Below, one piece after another: positions 47,127 to 57,527 of a stretch of 64,000 nucleotides of DNA. This stretch comes from Lentimicrobium saccharophilum (GTDB lineage Bacteria > Bacteroidota > Bacteroidia > Bacteroidales > Lentimicrobiaceae). The first letter of the stretch is position 1. The number at the start of each line of letters is the position of its first letter. The translations under genes were made by a program, and so were the position numbers. The notes beneath the pieces were generated by a model. It was not told the origin of the DNA. It saw only the letters and a program-made list of their open reading frames with translations, and did not search any database. The stretch covers positions 781,748 through 845,747 of the forward strand of contig NZ_DF968182.1 of NCBI RefSeq assembly GCF_001192835.1, in the 5' to 3' direction.

Positions 47127-48688
47127 AAAAGGATGAGCAAAATGATAAAAAAGGGATCAGCCGGCGCGATATGCTGGCCGGTCTGGCTTCCCTTCCGGTG
47201 CTTGGCGCTTTGGGCTATGGACTTTTTCTTCATGCAAGCGAGCGGAATAAGTATAAGTCAGGCCTGCTGAAAGGCATAAAACCGGTTTTGCCATCCGGAA
47301 TTCCTCCATTGGTTGATGGTCCGGTTTTGCGCCTGGGTGTTGTCGGCACGGGCGGCAGGGGAATGTATATCATGAAAGCACTGGGATTTGTCCTTCCTGA
47401 GCGGATCGACGAATGGAAATCCCGGGCAGCCACCGACAAATACTGGAGGGATTACCTGGATGAATTTATGGCCCAGGAGCAGCTCAATGTGAGGGTTACC
47501 GGGGTTTGCGATGTATTCGGAAAGCATGCCGCGGAGGGAATGGCCGCCGGTTCCAACCTTTACCGGAACGGGCAGTCGGGTGAAATGGCGGATGTGCCCC
47601 GCCGTTACCTTACTTATCAGGAATTATGCGCCTCGCCTGATGTGGACGCGGTGATTGTCGCCACCCCCGACCATCTTCATGTACCCGTTGCCCTCGAAGC
47701 AGCCCGCAACGGAAAGCATGTGTACTGTGAAAAGCCTTTGTCATGGACGGTTGAGGAGACTTTTGAGGCAAGAAAGGTAGTTAAGGATACCGGCATCGTA
47801 TTTCAACTGGGGCATCAGGGCAGGCAGACCGAAAGTTACCAGGTGGCGAAATCCCTGATTGAACAGGATGTTATCGGCAAGATATCGCTGATTGAAGTCT
47901 GCACAAACCGCAACGACCCCAACGGCGCATGGGTTTATGATATTGATCCCGAAGCCAATGAAAATAGCATTGACTGGAAACAGTTTATCGGTCCGGCCCC
48001 GTGGCACGATTTCAGTCTGGAACGCTTTTTCCGCTGGCGCTGCTGGTGGGATTACAGCACAGGCCTGAGCGGGGATCTCTTCACCCATGAATACGATGCC
48101 CTCAACCAGATACTTGGCCTGGGCATCCCGCATTCAGCCATGGCTTCTGGGGGTATATATTTTTATAAAGACGGCCGCACTGTGCCCGATGTACTCAATA
48201 TGGCCTTCGAATACCCTGAGCGGGACCTTACCCTGCTCTACAGCGCCACCCTGAGCAGTGAAAAAAACCGGGGCAAGAGCATCATGGCCCACGATGCCTG
48301 GATGGAGCTGGATGAAACCCTCACCGTTTACCTTGACAGAAGTTCCACCCGCTACAAAGACCAGATTGAAAAGGGATTGCTGGAACCAAATAAACCCATA
48401 TTCTCTTATGTTCCCGGGCAGGATAAAATTGATGCCATCACAACACCTACCGAGAAATATTTTGCCGGCAGGGGGCTGCTCTACACTTACCGTGACGGAA
48501 AGGCGGTAGATACCACGCACCTGCATCTTCGCGAATGGCTGAACTGCATCCGGCTGAACAACGGAACACAGCCCAGTTGCGATATTGATCAGGCCTTTGA
48601 AGAAGCGATTACTGCCCATATGGGAACCATTTCTTACCATGAGAAAAGGCGCACATTCTGGGATGCAGTCAATGAACGCATTATATGA
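47123..48688 (+). CDS. Gfo/Idh/MocA-family oxidoreductase, exported (1)
   Basis: A 521-residue protein with a Tat-like signal (ISRRDMLAGLASLPVLGALG). The Rossmann motif is LRLGVVGTGGRGMYIMKALG, followed by DAVIVATPDHLHVPVALEAA and the catalytic-lysine block YCEKPLSW. The C-terminal domain contains WWDYSTGLSGDLFTHEYDAL. It is a periplasmic NAD-type sugar dehydrogenase candidate. With DUF1080 and the isomerase-like lipoprotein it fits oxidation of a sugar at C3, though the substrate is unknown. Confidence 0.88.
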   Translation: MKKDEQNDKKGISRRDMLAGLASLPVLGALGYGLFLHASERNKYKSGLLKGIKPVLPSGIPPLVDGPVLRLGVVGTGGRGMYIMKALGFVLPERIDEWKSRAATDKYWRDYLDEFMAQEQLNVRVTGVCDVFGKHAAEGMAAGSNLYRNGQSGEMADVPRRYLTYQELCASPDVDAVIVATPDHLHVPVALEAARNGKHVYCEKPLSWTVEETFEARKVVKDTGIVFQLGHQGRQTESYQVAKSLIEQDVIGKISLIEVCTNRNDPNGAWVYDIDPEANENSIDWKQFIGPAPWHDFSLERFFRWRCWWDYSTGLSGDLFTHEYDALNQILGLGIPHSAMASGGIYFYKDGRTVPDVLNMAFEYPERDLTLLYSATLSSEKNRGKSIMAHDAWMELDETLTVYLDRSSTRYKDQIEKGLLEPNKPIFSYVPGQDKIDAITTPTEKYFAGRGLLYTYRDGKAVDTTHLHLREWLNCIRLNNGTQPSCDIDQAFEEAITAHMGTISYHEKRRTFWDAVNERII

Positions 48689-48704
48689 TTAATAGCAAAA
48701 GCAG

Positions 48705-49772
48705 ATGAATCTGACAACCGCACAGTCCGGGCACATTATTCCGACGGGAATCGCTGGTTTCGGTTTTTCCGGGAAGGTGTTTCATGCGCCTTTCGTCCAT
48801 GCGCATCCGGGCTATCGTTTGTCTGCATTTGTTACTACCGGAAATGAAGCGGCTCAATTGTATCCGTCTGCAAAGATTTACCGGAGTTTTAAAGAGGTCC
48901 TCGCGGTTGAGGACCTTGAGATGATTGTCCTGTGTACCCCGCACCCGCTGCATGTTTCCCAGGCCATTGAGGTTATGAGGGCAGGCAAGCATGTGGTGAT
49001 CGAAAAACCAGTGGCCATGAACAGCCGTGATGCCGGGAAACTGATCAGTGCCGTTTCGGAAACGGGCAGGCAGTGGTTTCCTTATCATAACCGGCGCTGG
49101 GATGGGGATTTCCTTACCGTCCGTCAATTGATTTTATCCGGCGTCCTCGGGCAGATCGTTGAGTTCCGATCGCACTTCGACCGGTATAATCCGGTAGTCG
49201 GAAGGGCCGGATGGCGGTACCTCGATGATGACGGGGGCGGAACCCTTTTTGATCTCGGGCCTCACCTGATCGATCAGGCGGTTGCCCTTTTCGGGAAGCC
49301 GGATTCGGTATGGTGTAAATTATACCGCCAGCGGAAGGAGAGCAAAGCATCCGACGGCTTTGACCTGAAACTTTTTTACCCTGAAACCACGGTTTCACTG
49401 GGTGCCGGAGTGTTTATGTCGGAACCGGGCCCGCGGTTTGTGGTGCATGGCACTAAGGGTTCATTTATCAAATATGGCACGGATCCGCAGGAAGCCCGGT
49501 TGAAAAACGGCCGGAAAGCCGGTGCCCCGGCAACCGGCAGGGAGTTGAAAAAGCATTACGGTACGCTCACCACAGTCAGCGACGGGGTGATAAAACGTCA
49601 GCGGATCCCGACATTAGAAGGGAATTATCTGAGTTTTTATGATAATGTTTATAATGTTCTCACATCAGGACAGGCGCCTGAGGTAAGCCGGGAAGACGCC
49701 CTGCTTAACCTGCAGGTCACCGAAACTGCCATCCGGAGTGATGCTGAGGGCAGGGTCATTGCCATGGTCTAA
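48705..49772 (+). CDS. Gfo/Idh/MocA-family oxidoreductase, cytoplasmic (2)
   Basis: A 355-residue protein with no signal peptide. It has a Rossmann motif IAGFGFSGKVFHAPFV, LCTPHPLHVSQAIEVMRAGK and EKPVAMNSRD (catalytic Lys), then HNRRWDGDFLTVRQLI and GGTLFDLGPHLIDQAV (catalytic His/Asp region), typical of inositol/glucose-fructose-oxidoreductase relatives such as YdgJ/IolW-type scyllo-inositol dehydrogenases. Being cytoplasmic, it could finish the pathway started outside by the two exported paralogues, for example by reducing a 3-keto sugar. Confidence 0.87.
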   Translation: MNLTTAQSGHIIPTGIAGFGFSGKVFHAPFVHAHPGYRLSAFVTTGNEAAQLYPSAKIYRSFKEVLAVEDLEMIVLCTPHPLHVSQAIEVMRAGKHVVIEKPVAMNSRDAGKLISAVSETGRQWFPYHNRRWDGDFLTVRQLILSGVLGQIVEFRSHFDRYNPVVGRAGWRYLDDDGGGTLFDLGPHLIDQAVALFGKPDSVWCKLYRQRKESKASDGFDLKLFYPETTVSLGAGVFMSEPGPRFVVHGTKGSFIKYGTDPQEARLKNGRKAGAPATGRELKKHYGTLTTVSDGVIKRQRIPTLEGNYLSFYDNVYNVLTSGQAPEVSREDALLNLQVTETAIRSDAEGRVIAMV

Positions 49773-49788
49773 CTTTAATTGGAAAAAT

Positions 49789-50640
49789 ATGTCTGGTCGC
49801 CGCGATTTTTTAAAGTCACTCACACTGGTCTCAGGCTCGGTTGCCCTGGGTTTATCTTCCGCTTGCAAGAACACTTTGAAGCAGAAAAAACTTCTTGCAG
49901 GGATTCAGTTATGGACATTGAGGAATGAGATGGGAAATGACCCGGAAGGAACGCTGAAAAAACTGGCCGTGATGGGATACGACACGTTGGAAGCCTATGG
50001 CTTTGATGGACAGTTTTATGGACGGGATGCAAAGGAATTCAGCCGTTTTTGTGCTGAACTGGGCCTGGAACTGATCAGCAGCCATACCGGGATAACGGAT
50101 GAAAATGCCACAGCATATGCGCGGGCTGCCGCCGAAGCCGGCCTTGAATACCTGATCCTGCCATCGATGATGGGCAGGCCGGAAAAGAGTGCGGATGATT
50201 TTAAGCGGGTCGCCGGAGAAATGAACCGTATCGGAGCAGCCTGTAAACAAGCCGGGATAAAATTTGGCTATCATAACCATGATTTTGAATTCCGCGAACT
50301 TGACGGAAAACTGCCTTATCATATTTTGCTGGAGGAGACCGATCCGTCTCTGGTGTCGTTTCAGCCCGATTTGTACTGGATGGTAAAGGCCGGGCAGGAT
50401 CCGCAGGAGTATTTCGCTGCCTTTCCCGGGCGCTTCACCACCTGGCATCTCAAGGATATGGGGAATGATGGGGATAGTTGTATCATAGGAAACGGGTCGG
50501 TTGATTTCAAAGGATACCTGATGGATCGTGATCAGGCCGGGCTTGAGTATATTTTTGTTGAACAGGAGCAGTATGCCGAAGGCCCGCCGCTTTATTGTGC
50601 AGAACAGAGTTTGTTATATATCCGGAAGAATTTGCTGTAA
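49789..50640 (+). CDS. Sugar phosphate isomerase/epimerase-like TIM-barrel lipoprotein
   Basis: ATG 49789 gives 283 residues; the ATG at 49738 lies inside the preceding gene. The start MSGRRDFLKSLTLVSGSVAL is Tat-like and leads to a lipobox SSAC (Cys26). The barrel has LAGIQLWTLRNEMGNDPEGT, LISSHTGI, FGYHNHDFEFRE, VSFQPDLYWMVKAGQDP and TWHLKDMG, the metal-binding series of AP-endonuclease-2/xylose-isomerase-like barrels. Exported members of this group occur with 3-keto-glycoside enzymes. Its reaction is probably isomerisation or lyase chemistry on a keto sugar. Confidence 0.86.
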   Translation: MSGRRDFLKSLTLVSGSVALGLSSACKNTLKQKKLLAGIQLWTLRNEMGNDPEGTLKKLAVMGYDTLEAYGFDGQFYGRDAKEFSRFCAELGLELISSHTGITDENATAYARAAAEAGLEYLILPSMMGRPEKSADDFKRVAGEMNRIGAACKQAGIKFGYHNHDFEFRELDGKLPYHILLEETDPSLVSFQPDLYWMVKAGQDPQEYFAAFPGRFTTWHLKDMGNDGDSCIIGNGSVDFKGYLMDRDQAGLEYIFVEQEQYAEGPPLYCAEQSLLYIRKNLL

Positions 50641-50657
50641 CCTTAAAAGTCAGGAAG

Positions 50658-52142
50658 ATGGAAGAAAAATCCAACACAAACAACGGAATGGACCGTCGTG
50701 AGTTTATACGCAACACCGCGTTGACGGCTGCCGGTTTTATGATCATGCCCAGTCATGTGATTTCGGGCCTGGGCCACATCGCGCCAAGCGATAAGCTGAA
50801 CATCGTGGGCATAGGTGTGGGCGGCCGCGGCGGTGGAGTTATCCGCGCGGTAAGCAGTCAGAATATCATTGCCCTGTGCGATGTTGACTGGAAGTATTCA
50901 AAGAAGATTTTTGAAGAGTTTCCGGATGCGAAAAAGTACTACGACTGGCGCAAAATGTTTGATGAGCTTGGTAAATCCATTGATGCCGTGGTGGTTGGCA
51001 CCCCTGACCATACCCATGCCATCATCAGCATTAATGCCATGAAGATGGGCAAGCATGTTTACTGTGAGAAACCTTTGACGCATTCGGTATGGGAATCAAG
51101 ACAGATGGCGGAGATTGCCCGGGAATACAAAGTGGCAACCCAGATGGGAAACCAGGGTAATTCAGGAGAAGGCATCCGGCAGGTGTGCGAGTGGGTCTGG
51201 GACGGAGCCATCGGCGAAGTGCGCGAAGCCCACGCCTGGACCAATCGCCCGATCTGGCCGCAGGGGCTTGAACGTCCGAAAGAGGTAATGCAGGTGCCCG
51301 ATACCCTCAATTGGGATCTTTTCCTGGGCCCGGCAAAGGAACGCCCTTACCACTCGATTTATACACCCTGGAATTGGCGAGGCTGGTGGGATTTCGGAAC
51401 CGGAGCGCTCGGCGATATGGCCTGCCACATCATGGACCCGATCTTTATGTCGCTCAATCTGAAATATCCCGTGAAGGTGCAGGGAACATCCTCGCAGTTT
51501 AACACCGAATCGCCTCCTTTGGCTGAAGTGGTAAAATATGTTTTCCCGGCAAGGGAGAAGTTCCACAGGCTGAAAATGCCGGAAGTCAGTGTAACCTGGT
51601 GGGATGGCGGGTTGCTGCCTCCCCGTCCCGAGGAGTTGCCCGACGGTGAAATTATGGGCAGGGATTCAAACGGAGGTTGTTTGCTTATCGGAAGCAAAGG
51701 GAAAATCATGACCGGTTGTTATGGCAAGGATCCTTTCCTGCTGCCGCTCGATTATGATAAGGACTATAAACGTCCGGCCCCTTCCATGCGCAGGGTAACT
51801 ACAAGTCATGAGATGGATTGGGTGAGGGCATGCAAGGAAAGTCCGGCCAGCAGGGTGGAAGCCAGCTCGCATTTCGGCTACTCCGGGCCTATGAACGAAA
51901 TGGTGGTGATGGGCGTTGTGGCTGTCAGGTTGCAGGACCTGAAGCGTGAACTGCTTTGGGACGGTGAGAATATGCGTTTCACCAATATCAGCGACAGCGA
52001 TGAGATCAGGGTAGTGAAGAGCGATAAATTTGAAGTGATCGACGGGCATCCGCACTTTGATACCCAACACGAAACCATGAATGCAAAAGCCGCGGCAGAG
52101 GAATATATCCGGCATACTTACCGGCAGGGCTGGACGATGTAA
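50658..52142 (+). CDS. Gfo/Idh/MocA-family oxidoreductase, exported (3)
   Basis: ATG 50658, preceded by an AGGAAG ribosome-binding-like sequence, gives 494 residues; the longer frame from 50595 overlaps the previous gene. A Tat signal is present (MDRREFIRNTALTAAGFMIM). The Rossmann motif is LNIVGIGVGGRGGGVIRAV, then VVGTPDHTHAIISINAMKMG, YCEKPLTHSVWESRQMAE, TQMGNQGN and WWDFGTGALGDMACHIMD. It belongs to the same exported group as oxidoreductase 1 but is a separate subfamily. Confidence 0.9.
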   Translation: MEEKSNTNNGMDRREFIRNTALTAAGFMIMPSHVISGLGHIAPSDKLNIVGIGVGGRGGGVIRAVSSQNIIALCDVDWKYSKKIFEEFPDAKKYYDWRKMFDELGKSIDAVVVGTPDHTHAIISINAMKMGKHVYCEKPLTHSVWESRQMAEIAREYKVATQMGNQGNSGEGIRQVCEWVWDGAIGEVREAHAWTNRPIWPQGLERPKEVMQVPDTLNWDLFLGPAKERPYHSIYTPWNWRGWWDFGTGALGDMACHIMDPIFMSLNLKYPVKVQGTSSQFNTESPPLAEVVKYVFPAREKFHRLKMPEVSVTWWDGGLLPPRPEELPDGEIMGRDSNGGCLLIGSKGKIMTGCYGKDPFLLPLDYDKDYKRPAPSMRRVTTSHEMDWVRACKESPASRVEASSHFGYSGPMNEMVVMGVVAVRLQDLKRELLWDGENMRFTNISDSDEIRVVKSDKFEVIDGHPHFDTQHETMNAKAAAEEYIRHTYRQGWTM

Positions 52143-52253
52143 CGGAAGACAGTCCCCGGTGTATGCGCTGCCACCTGCCGGAATAGCACCTTATACCTGG
52201 CAGTGTGTTTCAAAAGATAACTCAATCGTTGATTAACCTTAAAACCAAATCAG

Positions 52254-53012
52254 ATGAAAAAAGTAATGTTGATGTTTGTCGTGATGTTTTCATTGTATGC
52301 GTGCAACCAGCCGGGGACAAAGCCCGGAGAGGAAAAGGCAGAAGCTCCGCTGGTGAATGCGCTTACCGAAGCCGAAATTGCCGATGGATGGATGCTCCTC
52401 TTTGATGGAAAAACTCCGGGCAAATGGCGTGGATATGGCAAGGATTATTTTCCCCAGGGGTGGGTGATCGAAGACAGCACCCTGCGTTGTATCGGTTCCG
52501 GAAGGGGTGAAGCCGGATCGCTCGAAGGGGGTGACATTATCTACGACGAGAAGTTTCAGAATTTCGAAATGACCCTTGAATGGAAAATATCCCCGGGAGG
52601 TAACAGCGGAATTTTCTACCTTGCCCAGGAACTGCCCGACCTCACTATCTGGCAGACAGCCCCCGAGATGCAGGTACTCGACAATACTACGCATCCTGAC
52701 GGCCGCGACGGTCTCCACAGCGCCGGTGCACTCTACGATATGATCGGAGTATCCCAGGATAAAGTGAAACCGGTTGGTGAATGGAACCAGGTGAAATTAC
52801 TGGTTTTTAAAGGCCTGGTTGAGCATTGGCTGAACGGTGAAAAAGTGGTGGAATACCATTTGTGGACGCCCGAATGGAATGAAATGGTGGCCAAAAGCAA
52901 ATTCCCCCAGTATAATCCCGATTGGGCCAAGATCGCGCAGGAAGGATTTATCGGCCTGCAGGATCACGGCGATGACGTCTGGTACAGGAATATCAAAATC
53001 AGAAAACTATAG
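52254..53012 (+). CDS. DUF1080 lipoprotein, probable 3-keto-disaccharide hydrolase
   Basis: A 252-residue lipoprotein (lipobox LYAC, Cys17). The single DUF1080 domain (about residues 40-250) is a concanavalin-like jelly roll: GWMLLFDGKTPGKWRGYGKD, NFEMTLEWKISPGGNSGIFY, PEMQVLDNTTHPDGRDGLHS, WNQVKLLVFKGLVEHWLNGE and GFIGLQDHGDDVWYRNIKI. The family is annotated as 3-keto-disaccharide hydrolase, which cleaves glycosides after C3 oxidation. That fits the three oxidoreductases in the same operon. Confidence 0.88.
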   Translation: MKKVMLMFVVMFSLYACNQPGTKPGEEKAEAPLVNALTEAEIADGWMLLFDGKTPGKWRGYGKDYFPQGWVIEDSTLRCIGSGRGEAGSLEGGDIIYDEKFQNFEMTLEWKISPGGNSGIFYLAQELPDLTIWQTAPEMQVLDNTTHPDGRDGLHSAGALYDMIGVSQDKVKPVGEWNQVKLLVFKGLVEHWLNGEKVVEYHLWTPEWNEMVAKSKFPQYNPDWAKIAQEGFIGLQDHGDDVWYRNIKIRKL

Positions 53013-53033
53013 GGACAAAACAGACTTAACGAT

Positions 53034-53061
53034 AAGAGGCCGGAATCACTTCCGGCCTCTT
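53034..53061. terminator. Bidirectional hairpin between the DUF1080 gene and metK
   Basis: AAGAGGCCGGAA (53034-53045) and TTCCGGCCTCTT (53050-53061) form a perfect 12-bp stem with a TCAC loop between convergent genes. T-tracts are poor, so efficiency is uncertain. Confidence 0.75.
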
Positions 53062-53093
53062 GTCGTTTCAACTTGTATCTGCAAGGATTTGTA

Positions 53094-54419
53094 TTATATT
53101 CCGAAAGCAGCCCTGATCTTTTCAACGTAATCGGTTTCTTCCCAGGCGAAAAGCTTAACCTTTTTAAAGTGCTTGACGATTCCGTCTTCGGTTCTGTCAT
53201 AGGTTTCGCCGTTATTGTAGTATACCTCAACTTCTTCAAAACGCGGGTCGCGGCCGAAGTGGCCATAGCTGGCCGTCGGGGTATAAATGGGATTGCGCAG
53301 GCCGAAACGGTTGATGATGCTGTATGGCCTGAGGTCGAAAAGTTTACTGATTTTTTCGGCAATTACACCGTCAGTGACAGGATTGCCGCTGGCGTCGGCT
53401 ATTTTACTGGTACCATAAGTGTTGACATAAACGCCAACCGGTTCGGCAATGCCGATGGCATAGGCCAGCTGCACCAGTACTTCATCAGCAACCCCGGCAG
53501 CGACCAGGTTTTTGGCAATGTGACGTGCGGCATAGGCTGCCGAACGGTCAACCTTCGAAGGGTCTTTGCCGGAAAATGCACCGCCGCCGTGAGCGCCTTT
53601 GCCGCCATAAGTATCCACAATAATCTTACGTCCGGTCAGTCCCGTGTCGCCGTGTGGGCCGCCAATCACAAACTTGCCTGTCGGGTTGACATGTAATTTG
53701 AAATTGCCGTCAAACAGTTTCTGAATGTTGTCAGGGAGTGTGGCAATAACGCGTGGTAACAGGATATTCCGGATATCATTTTCGATGGCGAGGCGCATTT
53801 TTTCATCCCCTTCCTTTTCGGGCAGGCTTTTGTCGGCAAAGTCGTCATGCTGGGTTGAAATCACAATGGTATCAATACGCACCGGATGGTTGTTGTCGTC
53901 ATACTCAATGGTGACCTGCGATTTGGCATCCGGCCGCAGGTAGGTCATTTCCTTTCCTTCTTTCCGTATAGCCGAAAGCTCCTGAAGCAGGATATGTGCC
54001 AGCTCAATGGGCATGGGCATGAGGTTCCTCATGTCACGGGTGGCATATCCGAACATCATTCCCTGGTCTCCGGCTCCCTGGTTTTCGGGGTCGCTTCGGA
54101 CTACGCCGCGGTTGATGTCTGCCGACTGTTCGTGAAGAGTGGAGATAATTCCACATGACTCTCCTTCAAAACGGTATTCATTTTTGGTGTAACCAATTTC
54201 TTTAATGGTTTTCCGGACTACCTTGTGAAGGTCGACATAGCCATCGGTAAGCACTTCACCGCTGCACACGGTAAGCCCTGTAGTCACCAGCGTTTCGCAG
54301 GCGACTTTCGAATTGGGATCAAAACGGAGGAATTCGTCGAGCAATGCATCAGATATCTGATCGGCAACCTTGTCGGGATGCCCTTCCGAAACGGATTCGG
54401 ATGTAAATAAATAAGACAT
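53094..54419 (-). CDS. metK: S-adenosylmethionine synthase
   Basis: A 441-residue enzyme making SAM from methionine and ATP. It begins [20 protein letters not shown], with the metal/ATP motif GHPDK, the conserved loop [13 protein letters not shown] and the phosphate-binding [20 protein letters not shown]. Length fits the Bacteroidota form. Transcription begins from a promoter about 130 nt upstream, and the leader contains a SAM-II-like riboswitch, so feedback by its product is expected. Confidence 0.97.
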   Translation of the reverse strand: MSYLFTSESVSEGHPDKVADQISDALLDEFLRFDPNSKVACETLVTTGLTVCSGEVLTDGYVDLHKVVRKTIKEIGYTKNEYRFEGESCGIISTLHEQSADINRGVVRSDPENQGAGDQGMMFGYATRDMRNLMPMPIELAHILLQELSAIRKEGKEMTYLRPDAKSQVTIEYDDNNHPVRIDTIVISTQHDDFADKSLPEKEGDEKMRLAIENDIRNILLPRVIATLPDNIQKLFDGNFKLHVNPTGKFVIGGPHGDTGLTGRKIIVDTYGGKGAHGGGAFSGKDPSKVDRSAAYAARHIAKNLVAAGVADEVLVQLAYAIGIAEPVGVYVNTYGTSKIADASGNPVTDGVIAEKISKLFDLRPYSIINRFGLRNPIYTPTASYGHFGRDPRFEEVEVYYNNGETYDRTEDGIVKHFKKVKLFAWEETDYVEKIRAAFGI

Positions 54420-54477
54420 TACAGTTAATTTTATAGCGTAAATAGTTAAATGGAATCAGTTGATCAATGGCGGGAAC

Positions 54478-54525
54478 TGCTTTAGCATTTTTTTTAATGG
54501 TTGCAATCAATCAAATCTCTCCATT
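54478..54525 (-). promoter_or_regulatory. SAM-II-type riboswitch in the metK leader
   Basis: On the minus strand an AATGG/CCATT stem (54525-54521 and 54500-54496) encloses a loop with GATTTGATTGATTGCAA, followed by an A-rich stretch and ATGCTAAAGC. This order (short P1, GAUUU..UUGCAA loop, A-rich J, GCUAAA) matches the compact SAM-II pseudoknot known from alphaproteobacteria and Bacteroidota; the loop UUU can pair with the downstream A-rich stretch. It starts just after the metK -7 box. Recognised by eye, not by covariance model. Confidence 0.72.
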
Positions 54526-54543
54526 CCGGGGTAACCGGCGCTG

Positions 54544-54551
54544 CAAAGGTA
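54544..54551 (-). promoter_or_regulatory. -7 box of metK
   Basis: The minus strand reads TACCTTTG, an exact TAnnTTTG match, placed so that the transcript would begin right before the riboswitch. No clear -33 box at standard spacing. Confidence 0.6.
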
Positions 54552-54692
54552 GAAATTTTTATGAAATGATTGAGGATGATCAAAAAAGGAGGGATGATTT
54601 AATGATTTTTGGAAGAACATGCTTGAGTCTTGTCCATGACTGAACATCATTATTAACAATTCACATAATATTAGGATAAAAAAATCCTGAAG

Positions 54693-55604
<912 letters not shown>

Positions 55605-55634
55605 TCAGATAATTTTATTTTTGGACTCACGCAG

Positions 55635-55642
55635 CAAAGGTA
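55635..55642 (-). promoter_or_regulatory. -7 box of gldA
   Basis: The minus strand reads TACCTTTG, an exact consensus match, 31 nt before the gldA start. A -33 box is not clear. Confidence 0.55.
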
Positions 55643-55760
55643 TGAAACATAAGGCTATAAGCCGATGGTTTGAAAAATACAGGGCAAGTAAAATAATAAG
55701 CATTAGCTGAAAATGATTGTCAGTGTATTACATTTGACGCCTGAAAAATGAACACCTGAT

Positions 55761-55794
55761 TTTTTGAGCCTGGTGCTCAGGTTTATTACCTTTG
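55761..55794 (+). promoter_or_regulatory. Promoter of the nucleotide-sugar dehydrogenase gene
   Basis: A TTTTTG block (55761-55766) and TACCTTTG (55787-55794) are 20 nt apart, a very good Bacteroidota promoter, about 50 nt upstream of the start. Confidence 0.7.
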
Positions 55795-55844
55795 TTTGTT
55801 AATTTCGCAAATATTCATCATCGTTTATTCGTAAATAACTTACT

Positions 55845-57494
55845 ATGGCAACTGAAATTCGCTATTCGGTAAATCCCTCTGGTGAAAAATTCCCGATACC
55901 TCAGAAGAAAGATTATGAACTTGAAAAACAAAGGATAGGCAGGCTTGTGGAAACTGCCCGCAGTGAGGGCAAGGAGATTGTGGTTGTGATGGGTGTTGGC
56001 TTTGTCGGCGCGGTTATGGCTGCCATTGTTGCCGATACGGTAGATGCAGCGGGCAAGCCTTCGAAATTTGTTATCGGTTGCCAGCGGCCAAGCCAGCGCA
56101 GTTACTGGAAGATTCCCATGCTCAACCGGGGCGAATCACCGGTGAAGGCCGAAGATCCTGAAGTTGACCGCATCATCAGCCGTTGTGTGAATGACAGGAA
56201 AACCCTCACGGCATCTTTCAACAGCGATGTGCTGGAGTTCGCCGATGTGGTTGTGGTGGATGTGCAGTGTGACTTCTCGAAGCAGGATCTGGGTTATATG
56301 AAATCGGGCGAAGCCGATATGGCTGCACTCGAGGCAACCCTCAAGACCATTGGCGAAAAAATTCAGCCACATTGTCTTACCCTGATAGAGACCACGGTGG
56401 CGCCCGGAACCACTGAATTTGTTGCCTGGCCGATCCTGAAAAAGGCATTTGCCAAACGCGGTATTGAATCTGTACCCCTGCTGGCCCACAGCTTTGAAAG
56501 GGTAATGCCCGGCAGGGAATATGTATCGAGTATCCGCGATTTCTGGCGGGTGTGTTCGGGTTGTGAATCGGAAGCCCGGAAACGGGTGGAGAAGTTCCTG
56601 CACGAAGTGCTGAATACAAAAGATTTTCCCCTTACAGTTATGGACCGGCCTATTGAATCGGAAACCACCAAGATTGTGGAAAATTCATACAGGGCAACCA
56701 TTCTTGCCTATCTGAATGAATGGAGCCTGTTTGCCGAGCGGAACGGGGTGGATCTGATCAAGGTGATCAATGCCATAAAGATGCGGCCAACGCACAGCAA
56801 CATCATTTTCCCGGGTCCCGGAGTCGGGGGGTATTGTCTGCCAAAGGACGGAGGCCTTGGTTACTGGGCATACCGGCATATACTCGGATTTGAGGACGGT
56901 GACGAAGTTTTTAAAATCACCCCAACTGCCATCGACATCAACGATACCCGCTCGCTGCATGTGGCTGAGCTTACCCGGGATGCCCTGCGCAATATGGCCC
57001 GTTACATTGCCGGTGCGGAAGTGGTACTTTGCGGAGCGAGCTACCGACAGGATGTCGGGGATACACGCTACAGCGGAAGTGAAATGGTGGTGCGCAAACT
57101 CACTGAAATGGGGGCGGAGGTGCGCATCCATGATCCTTATGTCGAGCATTGGTACGAACTGGAGTCGCAGGATACCTATCCTGCCCCCGGACTTTCGTGG
57201 AGCCGTTTCTTCCGCAATCAGGAGCACCTGAAAGAGGCCAGGGTAGAAAAAGACCTTCCGGCTGCCCTTAAGGGCGCCGAAGCCATGATTCTGGCAGTGC
57301 CGCATAAAGAATACCTGAATCTGAATCCTGATGACATCGTGAAGTGGGCTGGTCAGCCGCTTGCCATCATCGATTGTTTCGGAATTCTGACCGACGATGT
57401 GATAAGGCGTTACTTTGAGTTGGGTTGCGAGGTTAAGGCACTTGGCCGCGGACACATACAGCGGATCAAGAATGAGGTGAGGAACACGCTCTGA
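55845..57494 (+). CDS. UDP-glucose/UDP-ManNAc-type nucleotide-sugar 6-dehydrogenase
   Basis: A 549-residue protein, longer than the usual 430. It has an N-terminal NAD domain (VVMGVGFVGAVMAAIVADTV), the ETTVAPGTTE motif that holds the catalytic Glu, KIVENSYRATILAYLNEWS, the catalytic cysteine in GPGVGGYCLPKDGG, and a C-terminal UDP-binding domain (GASYRQDVGDTRYSGSEMVV, IHDPYVEHW). The family oxidises a UDP-sugar at C6 to a uronic acid for surface polysaccharides. The extra length is in the N-terminal half around residues 60-150. The gene has its own promoter and no glycan-assembly genes beside it. Confidence 0.88.
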   Translation: MATEIRYSVNPSGEKFPIPQKKDYELEKQRIGRLVETARSEGKEIVVVMGVGFVGAVMAAIVADTVDAAGKPSKFVIGCQRPSQRSYWKIPMLNRGESPVKAEDPEVDRIISRCVNDRKTLTASFNSDVLEFADVVVVDVQCDFSKQDLGYMKSGEADMAALEATLKTIGEKIQPHCLTLIETTVAPGTTEFVAWPILKKAFAKRGIESVPLLAHSFERVMPGREYVSSIRDFWRVCSGCESEARKRVEKFLHEVLNTKDFPLTVMDRPIESETTKIVENSYRATILAYLNEWSLFAERNGVDLIKVINAIKMRPTHSNIIFPGPGVGGYCLPKDGGLGYWAYRHILGFEDGDEVFKITPTAIDINDTRSLHVAELTRDALRNMARYIAGAEVVLCGASYRQDVGDTRYSGSEMVVRKLTEMGAEVRIHDPYVEHWYELESQDTYPAPGLSWSRFFRNQEHLKEARVEKDLPAALKGAEAMILAVPHKEYLNLNPDDIVKWAGQPLAIIDCFGILTDDVIRRYFELGCEVKALGRGHIQRIKNEVRNTL

Positions 57495-57527
57495 TCATTC
57501 ACTGGTCTTCACAATCCTTCAAAAGAT

